A stretch of DNA of 10,447 bases from Candidatus Bathyarchaeum sp. Lineage in GTDB: Archaea > Thermoproteota > Bathyarchaeia > Bathyarchaeales > Bathyarchaeaceae. The notes under the pieces are model-generated. The model had not been told where the DNA came from. It ran no database searches and worked only from the letters and a program-made list of their open reading frames with translations. The stretch covers positions 1 through 10,447 of the forward strand of contig PIXS01000022.1 in NCBI GenBank assembly GCA_003096255.1, written 5' to 3'. Positions 1 to 5,165 of the stretch are shown here, piece after piece; position 1 is the first letter of the stretch; each line of letters starts with the position of its first letter. The translations under genes were made by a program, and so were the position numbers.

Positions 1-1007
1 TCCCGTATGTCGCTTCCAGAGAATCCGGCTGTAATTCGGGCAAACTCGTCCAAGTCCACTGTTCGGGACATATTCAGGTGTGCAGTGTATAGCTTGAGCA
101 TGTTTAGTCGGGCTGCGTGCTCGGGCAGGGGAACCATGATTCGTTTCTGGAACCTTCGTATGAAAGGCCAGTCTAGAGCCCATGGTTTGTTAGTGGCTCC
201 GATAACGTACGCATGGATGTTCTTGCCCTTGTCCATAACACCGTCCATCTCTTTGAGAAACTGGTTACGAACACGAGTTTCGCCACCAACCTCATTTGAG
301 TGCATACCAATCAGAGAATCCAACTCGTCAATGAACAGTATAGCGGGGCGCCCATTGCTTGCAGTTTTTCTGGCTTGGTTAAACAGTTGTGCAACATTCT
401 TTTCAGCCTCGCCTAGCCACTTTGACATAATGGAGGCGGCGTCAACTGAAACGAAGGCTGCATCAATCTCGGTTGCAACAGCAGCTGCCAGCAAAGTCTT
501 TCCACATCCAGGAGGACCGAAAAGAAGTATTCCTCGGGGCCAGCCTAACGGAAACAGGTCTGGTCTTTCAACAGGGTATACTATGGCTTCTTTGATGGCT
601 TTTTTGGCGGTGTCTAGGCCCACAACTTGGTCCCAGTTTACGTTTGGTTTCTCTTGGAGCACGAGTTCATCGTAGCTTGCTTTTCCATCGTCTCCCTGGG
701 CTGCTTCTGCTGGTGGTGGTTGATCACCCATCTCTACGGTTCTTTCTGACTGGGGCTGAACATGCTGAATCGGCTGTACGGGTCCGCCTCCTTGTAGAGC
801 TTTGATGCGTTCCTGGTATGCTTGTGCACGTTGAATGTAAACAGAGTTAAGCCCATAATTTGGATACAACCTAACCAGTTTCAGAAGTGTTGAAATGCCT
901 TTCTGGTACATTGTAATGGCCATCCCCTTTGACCCTTGTTTGTCAAGGCGGACAGCCTCCAAAGCATATTTCGTTGCTGCTTGTTCAAGTTCTTGTGAAG
1001 CATTCAT
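1..1007 (-). CDS. cdvC: CdvC, Vps4-type AAA ATPase of archaeal cell division (3' end cut by window)
   Basis: This is an ESCRT-III-remodelling ATPase; in the family a hexamer pulls CdvB-type subunits through a central pore to drive constriction and disassembly at the division site. The 335 visible residues contain an N-terminal MIT domain (about 1-72, helical, ending QERIKALQ), a proline/glutamine linker (73-108), then the AAA domain. Visible motifs are Walker A GPPGCGKT (164-171), pore loop KWLG (196-199), Walker B ILFIDELD (223-230), sensor-1 GATN (270-273) and arginine-finger RR (284-285). All catalytic residues are present. The frame is open at position 1, so roughly the last 40 residues (end of the small AAA subdomain and C-terminal helix) lie outside. 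Start is the ATG at 1007, giving MNASQELEQA; it begins 5 bases after the cdvB stop and has no strong ribosome-binding site, which suggests translational coupling to cdvB. Confidence 0.95.
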   Translation of the reverse strand, partial: MNASQELEQAATKYALEAVRLDKQGSKGMAITMYQKGISTLLKLVRLYPNYGLNSVYIQRAQAYQERIKALQGGGPVQPIQHVQPQSERTVEMGDQPPPAEAAQGDDGKASYDELVLQEKPNVNWDQVVGLDTAKKAIKEAIVYPVERPDLFPLGWPRGILLFGPPGCGKTLLAAAVATEIDAAFVSVDAASIMSKWLGEAEKNVAQLFNQARKTASNGRPAILFIDELDSLIGMHSNEVGGETRVRNQFLKEMDGVMDKGKNIHAYVIGATNKPWALDWPFIRRFQKRIMVPLPEHAARLNMLKLYTAHLNMSRTVDLDEFARITAGFSGSDIR

Positions 1008-1012
1008 GTGAG

Positions 1013-1834
1013 TCACGACGCAATCTTGATTTTGCCTTTCACACCCAGAGTTTCTAAAGCTTTTTCAATTTCGCCACATGCAACCTTCAATTCATTAGCG
1101 CACTCACCAATGTCAAGCTGGCCTGCACGTTTCTTTGCATACTCTAGGACGGACGCCTCTAGGTCCTCATTGACCGTCATGGCAATCCGTTTCACTTCCG
1201 TTTCTTTGAAGGCTACAAACTGCTGAGTTCTCCTTGGCTCAGAAACTTCTGAACATGAAGCAGTAAGGGCAACCATCTTTCTTACTTGTTGTGCCCGTTG
1301 GGGCTGAGGCTTTTCCATGACCGGGGCTGGAGCAGAGACTGGAGGCGTTGGAAGTTGTTCGGTCAGTTTTTCCTCCAAGAAATCGGCGACTTCCGCAAGG
1401 ACTTCTTCGCCGCCTGGAGTCTTAACGTCCGTTGGCACTTCAAGTTTGTCGGAGTCGATTTTGGACATGGATATGACCTCGAATATGCTTTCGTTCACCC
1501 TTTCCATTTCGACAGCCATCTGAGGCATGAAGGTACTGAGGCTTTTTGTCACTGATTTTAGGTTTGTTAGAACTGGTTTCAAGTCCGAAAAGGCTGCGTT
1601 GAATTCTTTGAGAGTTTCTAGCCGTAAGATGATACGCTCTACAAGAATTTGAGTGTGGTAGATAACTTTGGTTAGTTTTCGTATTTCCGCAAGCTCGTTA
1701 GCAAAGATTGCTGCGCGTTCATTGTTTTTTTGTTGTAGAGCCGTTGCGCAGGTTTTGAATAGAATTTTGTCTCGTGTGGTAAGTTTGATGATGACTTGAC
1801 CTAGTTTAAACTGTTGAGACTTTAGTTTCGGCAC
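1013..1834 (-). CDS. cdvB: CdvB, ESCRT-III-like protein with C-terminal winged helix
   Basis: This is the main archaeal ESCRT-III filament subunit. From the GTG at 1834 the product has 273 residues: basic alpha-helical ESCRT-III core (about 1-125, with the family block FANELAEIRK at 44-53), acidic hinge (125-160), proline-rich linker with a MIM2-like LPTPPV (161-166) that could bind the CdvC MIT domain, and a C-terminal winged-helix-like domain (about 225-271) of the kind that in Sulfolobus CdvB binds the CdvA tail. The winged helix separates it from the paralogue at 2738-3385. The start is doubtful. The GTG has no Shine-Dalgarno and would cut helix 1 in half. Eighteen in-frame residues upstream (to 1888) align without gaps to the paralogue's N-terminus, but contain no ATG, GTG or TTG; a GTGAGGG site stands 7 bases before an ATC at 1888. 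The gene lies between cdvA (81-base gap to this GTG) and cdvC (5-base gap). Confidence 0.93.
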   Translation of the reverse strand: MPKLKSQQFKLGQVIIKLTTRDKILFKTCATALQQKNNERAAIFANELAEIRKLTKVIYHTQILVERIILRLETLKEFNAAFSDLKPVLTNLKSVTKSLSTFMPQMAVEMERVNESIFEVISMSKIDSDKLEVPTDVKTPGGEEVLAEVADFLEEKLTEQLPTPPVSAPAPVMEKPQPQRAQQVRKMVALTASCSEVSEPRRTQQFVAFKETEVKRIAMTVNEDLEASVLEYAKKRAGQLDIGECANELKVACGEIEKALETLGVKGKIKIAS

Positions 1835-1914
1835 TGCCGTAACAATTATTTTGTCAAAATTTGGGGGGGTGCGGAAAGGGTTTTTGATGGAGTGTCCCTC
1901 ACAGAACTAAAAGA

Positions 1915-2685
1915 TTACGAACTGGGCTTGCTAGTGTTCCGCACATGGATAACTACGGGGGGTTCGGGAAGGTTGGAAGAAACAGGAGCAGGTGCTTCTG
2001 GAATTTGATTTGCTTCTGGAATCTCCTTTGGTTCTGGACTTCTTACAGGAGGAATAGGTACTTCTGGCAACTTTTTGGTTTGGTCTCCTAGAAGCAGGTT
2101 AGATAACTTGCTTTTCAGAACCTCTAAGTCGCTCTTTTCTGCGTTAACTCCTTTTAGTCCCCACTGTATTATGCCCAAAGCCTTCTCGTATGATTCACCA
2201 TTTAATCTGCCGATTTCACGTTCAATCTCCAGATTGATCAATGCTGAGTGAAGCGAATGAATCTGTGTGTTGCAGCGTGTAATTTCAGTGTCGATTTCTT
2301 CTGTGAGTCCTTTGGCGTTATCCTTCAACTGATCTAAGGCACCTTCAAAAGTCCTGTGTAAATCATCATACATTTCAGGCGGAATCTTCTTCTTTTCCAC
2401 AAGCTCATTTAATGCCCGGTCTTTTCTCCAGATCAGCGGAATTTCCTTGCATAGAGAGCTAGCTTTGAGTTTAAGTGTCGGCGAAATCACCAAGTCTCCG
2501 TTGTCAACTTTTATTTGGTCGCTGGAGTAGCTGAGGAATTCTCCGTCTCCGTGCTCAACAAAGATTCCGTCTATTCGACCTGTGGGCGTTACCTTGAATG
2601 AGGCTACTCGACCGATTTGCCTTCCATATTCATCCTTTATTTGTTTGCCAACAAAAAGAAAGGGGTTGGAAATGGATTTTGACAC
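1915..2685 (-). CDS. cdvA: CdvA, PRC-barrel and coiled-coil division protein
   Basis: CdvA is the archaeal membrane-associated factor that marks the division site and recruits CdvB. The 256-residue product has an N-terminal PRC-barrel-like domain (about 8-73; FVGKQIKDEYGRQIGRV then GRIDGIFVE), a long helical coiled-coil segment (about 85-200), a proline-rich tail (204-243) and a short hydrophobic C-terminus with VVIHV (244-248). That last stretch sits where Sulfolobus CdvA carries the E3B peptide which binds the CdvB winged helix; equivalence is inferred from position and character. The tail also contains LPEVPIPP (206-213), a MIM2-like pattern. Start is the GTG at 2685, decided by a very strong AAGGAGGTGA ribosome-binding site four bases upstream. 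It follows the ESCRT-III paralogue by 52 bases, precedes cdvB, and is probably co-transcribed with both. Confidence 0.92.
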   Translation of the reverse strand: MSKSISNPFLFVGKQIKDEYGRQIGRVASFKVTPTGRIDGIFVEHGDGEFLSYSSDQIKVDNGDLVISPTLKLKASSLCKEIPLIWRKDRALNELVEKKKIPPEMYDDLHRTFEGALDQLKDNAKGLTEEIDTEITRCNTQIHSLHSALINLEIEREIGRLNGESYEKALGIIQWGLKGVNAEKSDLEVLKSKLSNLLLGDQTKKLPEVPIPPVRSPEPKEIPEANQIPEAPAPVSSNLPEPPVVIHVRNTSKPSS

Positions 2686-2699
2686 AGTGTCACCTCCTT
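2686..2699 (-). promoter_or_regulatory. Strong Shine-Dalgarno site of cdvA
   Basis: On the minus strand AAGGAGGTGA, an extended match to the 3' end of archaeal 16S rRNA, lies four bases before the GTG at 2685. It fixes that non-ATG start and is the best ribosome-binding site in the window, which suggests cdvA is translated independently within the operon rather than by coupling. Confidence 0.85.
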
Positions 2700-2737
2700 A
2701 TTTCCGTGTATATCCGTCTATTTTGCAGAGATGTTTT

Positions 2738-3385
2738 CTACTGCGAACTGGCTTCACCAAATGATGGGATGCCGGTAGGCAAGTCGGGGAATTTCTCTTT
2801 GACCTTTGCTTCTGCAACTGTAGCTGCTTCAGTTAGGATCTTCTGTGCGTCGTCGCCTGCTGTCTGGAAGTCGATGTTCATGCCAGTGTTGTAACCAGCG
2901 TCCATGATGATTCCGCTGAGTAGGTTTCCAATGCTGCCGATTTCGCGTTCTGCTTCTGGGAATACTGAAGACATTCCGGTCTTGACGCTTCGTAATACGC
3001 TGACTGCTGGAGCCAGAGTGCTGACTACGTCGCCAAGTTCTGAAACTGTGCTTAGTCTGAGAACGATCTGTTCTAGGGCGAGCCTAGCATGCATAATCAT
3101 TTTTTCCATTTTTCGTATTTCAGCTAGTTCGTTGGCAAAGACGTTAGCGCGTGCCATGTCATGCTTTGTGTATGCATTAACGATTTTTGCGAAAATTGAC
3201 TTGTCACGGTCTGAGAATCGGTCTGCTGCTTTGTCTAAGCGTTGAATCTGCATCTCCATTCTTTTTACGGCGTAATCTAGTCTTGGTTTCAAAGGACCTG
3301 GAGGGCGAACAGCGTCCTTAATTCTGTTGCTGAGAGGTGTCTCGTTGACTCCTTCTCCCCATTTTTTTGCGAATTTTTCTGACAT
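2738..3385 (-). CDS. ESCRT-III (CdvB/Snf7-like) paralogue without winged helix, MIM2-like tail
   Basis: This is a second ESCRT-III-like protein, similar in layout to the CdvB1/CdvB2 paralogues that co-polymerise with CdvB in Sulfolobales. The 215 residues comprise a short N-terminus, the basic ESCRT-III core starting at RPPGPLK (27-33) with the family block FANELAEIRK (83-92) shared exactly with CdvB, acidic helices to about 195, and a C-terminal FPDLPTGIP (199-207). That fits a MIM2 motif for binding the CdvC MIT domain. It lacks the winged helix of CdvB, so it probably does not bind CdvA directly. Start is the ATG at 3385, with GTGAGGA about 7-9 bases upstream. The frame stays open to an ATG at 3445, but the 20 extra residues do not look like family sequence. 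It appears to be the first gene of the cdv operon, and no other gene in the window is upstream of it on this strand until 4542. Confidence 0.92.
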   Translation of the reverse strand: MSEKFAKKWGEGVNETPLSNRIKDAVRPPGPLKPRLDYAVKRMEMQIQRLDKAADRFSDRDKSIFAKIVNAYTKHDMARANVFANELAEIRKMEKMIMHARLALEQIVLRLSTVSELGDVVSTLAPAVSVLRSVKTGMSSVFPEAEREIGSIGNLLSGIIMDAGYNTGMNIDFQTAGDDAQKILTEAATVAEAKVKEKFPDLPTGIPSFGEASSQ

Positions 3386-3611
3386 TTTAATTTCCTCACG
3401 CAAGGAGGTGTGTTTAAAGCGTATTATTACGTTGTTAACATGCAACGATTATCTACAGATATACCAGACACAATATGCCCTATCTGACGCCGTTTTGAGC
3501 TTTAAATCTAGTATTGAAAGAGAGATGGGGCGGATATACGAAAATACACAGTTTTGTGTAAGTTAGACTCAAAAGCTCGAAGATTTAACAGTTAAAAGTA
3601 AGGTGAAAGGA
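3386..3611. promoter_or_regulatory. Divergent promoter region between the cdv operon and a small membrane-protein gene
   Basis: These 226 bases hold no gene I can support and must carry start signals for both flanking genes. On the minus strand TATA-like candidates are CTTTAAAC (around 3411-3419), which would give a very short leader for the ESCRT-III gene, and ATTTAAAG (around 3500-3507), which would give a longer one. On the plus strand GATTTAAC (around 3583) is the nearest A/T-rich candidate for the gene at 3612. A small inverted repeat ACACA-GTTT-TGTGT lies near 3547-3560. The promoter choice is inferred from composition and spacing only. Confidence 0.4.
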
Positions 3612-3830
3612 ATGGGTGACAGAATAAAAATCCTGGGAGCATTTGCCCTAATTGGTTTCATTGGCGGAATAGCAGCTAACCTCGGTTACCACACAGTATG
3701 GCCTTGGCTGGTAGCTACTTTCCCTCTACTGTTCGCTTCAGCAGAGTGGATCATATCCGGTCTAGTAGGTGCGCTGATAACTACATTCTTTGTAGTAATC
3801 TGGGTATATCTCAGCAGACCACAAGAATAA
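3612..3830 (+). CDS. Small two-pass membrane protein of unknown function, divergent from the cdv operon
   Basis: I do not recognise this 72-residue protein. It begins MGDRIKILGAFALIGF and consists almost wholly of hydrophobic helices: one at about 7-25, and a strongly hydrophobic region at about 33-68 with an interrupted stretch (WPWLVATFPLLF) followed by SGLVGALITTFFVVIWVYL, ending in a short polar SRPQE tail. Two or three membrane passes are possible. Start is the ATG at 3612: AGGTGA lies five bases upstream at 3601-3606. An in-frame GTG at 3603 overlaps that ribosome-binding site and is less likely. It shares an upstream region with the cdv operon, so co-regulation with division genes is possible but only inferred. 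Confidence 0.7.
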   Translation: MGDRIKILGAFALIGFIGGIAANLGYHTVWPWLVATFPLLFASAEWIISGLVGALITTFFVVIWVYLSRPQE

Positions 3831-4095
3831 AAAAGGGAAAAACCCTCCCTACCCAATTTATTTGATGCCTCCCCGCATCTTTCGATAGCGGAAAGCAAAA
3901 ACAAGGTATCCCCCCTAACGGGGATACTAAAACCAACAATTTCTTTATCTCAACACAATAAATCGCCAGAAGCAACTGTAATTTTTTGCTGCACTGAATT
4001 TTCTGAAAAAATACTGTTTTCAACAATGTACCTCTATTAGGCTCCAAATATGAAGAGGTCTGTTGATCGTTGTTTTTGGCAAGAAAGTTGGGTGT
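3831..4095. other. Gene-free stretch with four consecutive short hairpins
   Basis: This 265-base stretch lies between the stop codons of two convergent genes (3830 plus, 4096 minus). Directly after the plus-strand stop are four short inverted repeats within 94 bases: AGGG/CCCT (3834-3846), GATGC/GCATC (3864-3879), CTTTC/GAAAG (3879-3895) and GTATCCCC/GGGGATAC (3906-3927). They may form a 3' untranslated structure, a small RNA or a terminator region. A 78-codon minus-strand reading frame crosses it but has no protein-like character. The remainder (3930-4095) is A/T-rich with no clear signal. Confidence 0.5.
3906..3927. repeat. Perfect 8-bp inverted repeat
   Basis: GTATCCCC (3906-3913) and GGGGATAC (3920-3927) are exact reverse complements separated by CCTAAC. 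As RNA they would form a stable eight-pair hairpin with a six-base loop, extendable by a G-U pair. It sits in the shared 3' region of two convergent genes, so a role in transcript ends is plausible. No long T-run follows immediately on the plus strand. Confidence 0.75.
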
Positions 4096-4542
4096 TTAGA
4101 TTTTTGTTTTGTCTAGGACTTTTCTGAAGTTTCCGTGTTTTTTGCACTTGTATAGTCCTATGTGGAGTTGTAGTCTTTGGCCTTGTTTATCGGGTCGTCC
4201 TGCCATCTTCCATGTTTTTGTGGGTTCGTAGGCTTCGCCGCATTTGGGGCATTTAGCTATGTCGGCGCCAACTATCATGTAGTACATTCGGGTTCCGACA
4301 ACTTTCATTCTGATGCTTCTTTGTCTTACCAAGTCATGTAGGAGGGTGGTGAAGTCTGCTATGGCGAAGGTTGACATGCGGCTTATTTCTGGTGTGCTGA
4401 AGTCTGTGTGGTAGTGGATTCCGCCCATTATTTCTTGAGAGGTGAATGCTCCTGTTTTTCTGTCGTTTAGGAAGGCGAGTATTTCGTCTTCTACTTTGCT
4501 GTGGAGTTTTCCTCTATCAAATTTTTGTTTTGCGATGGGCAT
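4096..4542 (-). CDS. Small DNA-binding-type protein: helical (winged-helix-like) N-terminus plus zinc ribbon
   Basis: This 148-residue basic protein has a helical first part (about 15-90) whose pattern of short helices followed by a VVGTRMYYMI strand resembles a winged helix. A C-terminal zinc-binding module has CPKC at 98-101 and CKKH at 133-136, so a CxxC...CxxH site with a 31-residue insert between the pairs is likely. Many Lys/Arg residues fit nucleic-acid binding. A transcription regulator or chromatin-associated protein is the best guess; I cannot assign a named family. Start is the ATG at 4542. No Shine-Dalgarno is present, but an A/T-rich TATA-like element lies about 25 bases upstream, so the mRNA is probably leaderless. 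It is divergent from the eL38 gene. Confidence 0.75.
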   Translation of the reverse strand: MPIAKQKFDRGKLHSKVEDEILAFLNDRKTGAFTSQEIMGGIHYHTDFSTPEISRMSTFAIADFTTLLHDLVRQRSIRMKVVGTRMYYMIVGADIAKCPKCGEAYEPTKTWKMAGRPDKQGQRLQLHIGLYKCKKHGNFRKVLDKTKI

Positions 4543-4560
4543 GGGTTTTCCCGTTTTTTG

Positions 4561-4572
4561 GGTTTTTATCTA
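4561..4572 (-). promoter_or_regulatory. TATA-like element for the zinc-ribbon gene (leaderless)
   Basis: On the minus strand TAGATAAAAACC is centred about 25 bases before the ATG at 4542. This is the spacing expected if transcription starts at or next to the A of the start codon, which agrees with the lack of a ribosome-binding site. Confidence 0.45.
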
Positions 4573-4700
4573 GTTTTTTGTCTGTGTATACATTAAAGGT
4601 TAACTGATAAATTAAGTCTTGTGGCTTAATAATTGAGATTATACGTAAAAACAAACCAAAAAACAACAAAAAACCAGCAAACAAACCACCCCCAACCGCA

Positions 4701-4712
4701 AAAGATAAAATA
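4701..4712 (+). promoter_or_regulatory. TATA-like element for the eL38 gene
   Basis: AAAGATAAAATA is followed about 25 bases later by CTATACGAACC, a plausible transcription start near 4732. That leaves a leader of about 20 bases carrying GAGG (4739-4742), ten bases before the ATG at 4753. Just upstream, 4647-4705 is free of T on this strand and has only three G, an unusual A/C-only tract. Confidence 0.45.
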
Positions 4713-4752
4713 GACGAGACGGCTCTATACGAACCTGCGAGGACAAAACAAG

Positions 4753-4947
4753 ATGCCAGTAGAAATCTTCGACGTAGACGAATTCATAAAAATTGCTGAG
4801 CGAGCAGAATACTGCAACATAAAACGCCTAGACAGAGAAGTCAAACTCAAACTACGAACCCCAAAAACACTCTTCACCCTAAAAGTCAACCCCACTAAAG
4901 CCGAAGAAATCGTCAAAAAACTAAGCTGCGAAATACGCGAAATATAG
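4753..4947 (+). CDS. rpl38e: Large-subunit ribosomal protein eL38 (L38e)
   Basis: A 64-residue protein matching the eL38 pattern along its full length: N-terminal MPVEIFDVDEF, then helix AERAEYCNIKRL, a basic strand VKLKLRTPKTLFTLKV, and C-terminal KAEEIVKKL (residues 49-57). eL38 is a small protein of the 60S/50S subunit found in eukaryotes and many TACK archaea, normally 60-80 residues, so it looks complete. Start is the ATG at 4753, the only sensible start, with GAGG ten bases upstream. Coding-strand composition is A/C-rich. It is followed by a hairpin with a short T-run, and a near-identical copy of its last 58 coding bases occurs 2.7 kb downstream. Confidence 0.9.
   Translation: MPVEIFDVDEFIKIAERAEYCNIKRLDREVKLKLRTPKTLFTLKVNPTKAEEIVKKLSCEIREI
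4878..4935 (+). repeat. Direct repeat, copy 1 (within the eL38 gene 3' end)
   Basis: These 58 bases, encoding the NPTKAEEIVKKL part of eL38, recur at 7617-7674 with only two substitutions (4885 g/t and 4896 t/a). The two copies are in the same orientation, 2739 bases apart, and bracket the propeller-glycosyltransferase gene. Confidence 0.95.
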
Positions 4948-4965
4948 AAACCTTTTGCGCACGTA

Positions 4966-4990
4966 AACTGCCGGATGCAGTTAGACGTTT
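4966..4990 (+). terminator. Possible terminator hairpin after eL38
   Basis: AACTGC (4966-4971) and GCAGTT (4977-4982) are exact reverse complements with a CGGAT loop, followed by AGACGTTTTC with a run of four T. The site is 19 bases after the eL38 stop. It resembles a weak intrinsic terminator; archaeal termination depends more on T-runs, so the role is uncertain. Confidence 0.4.
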
Positions 4991-5121
4991 TCAAACATCC
5001 AATTGTAACAAATAATGAATGGAAATTATGAGAAGAGCAAATCAAATTGCTCCTTTCATTCTCAACGTTTCAGATTCCATCGGGCGTAAAACAGCAACTC
5101 CGTTGACAGCCAAAGCCCAAT

Positions 5122-5135
5122 ATACTTATTTATTC
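5122..5135 (+). promoter_or_regulatory. TATA-like element for the propeller-glycosyltransferase gene
   Basis: ATACTTATTTATTC is A/T-rich and centred about 38 bases before the ATG at 5166, which would place the transcription start near 5155 and leave a leader of about ten bases containing GAGTGAT. It supports the start at 5166 over the upstream ATG at 5019, which would lie ahead of this promoter. Confidence 0.4.
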
Positions 5136-5165
5136 ACAAATAACCGTATTCTCGGAAGAGTGATA

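Noticed and set aside
7..675. Plus-strand open frame of 222 codons over the cdvC region
   Set aside because: It is antisense to the AAA ATPase domain, which has every expected motif on the minus strand; the plus product has no recognisable features.
1008..1555. Three plus-strand open frames across cdvB (1008-1226, 1286-1555, 1317-1523)
   Set aside because: All are shadows of the well-supported ESCRT-III protein on the minus strand, without ribosome-binding sites or protein-like composition.
3402..3411. AAGGAGGTGT on the plus strand, a good Shine-Dalgarno-like string
   Set aside because: No start codon with an open frame follows at suitable distance on the plus strand, and on the minus strand it reads as CACCTCCTT, so it is probably chance.
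2582..3566. Plus-strand open frames over cdvA and the ESCRT-III paralogue (2582-2764, 2598-2894, 2904-3245, 3327-3566)
   Set aside because: Antisense to strongly supported genes; the last runs into the divergent promoter region.
3811..4047. Minus-strand open frame of 78 codons, and 3686-3904 minus
   Set aside because: Composition is not protein-like, no start signals; they overlap the small membrane-protein gene end and the hairpin cluster.
4725..5045. Minus-strand open frame of 106 codons opposite eL38
   Set aside because: Antisense to a recognisable ribosomal protein gene; it has no family resemblance.
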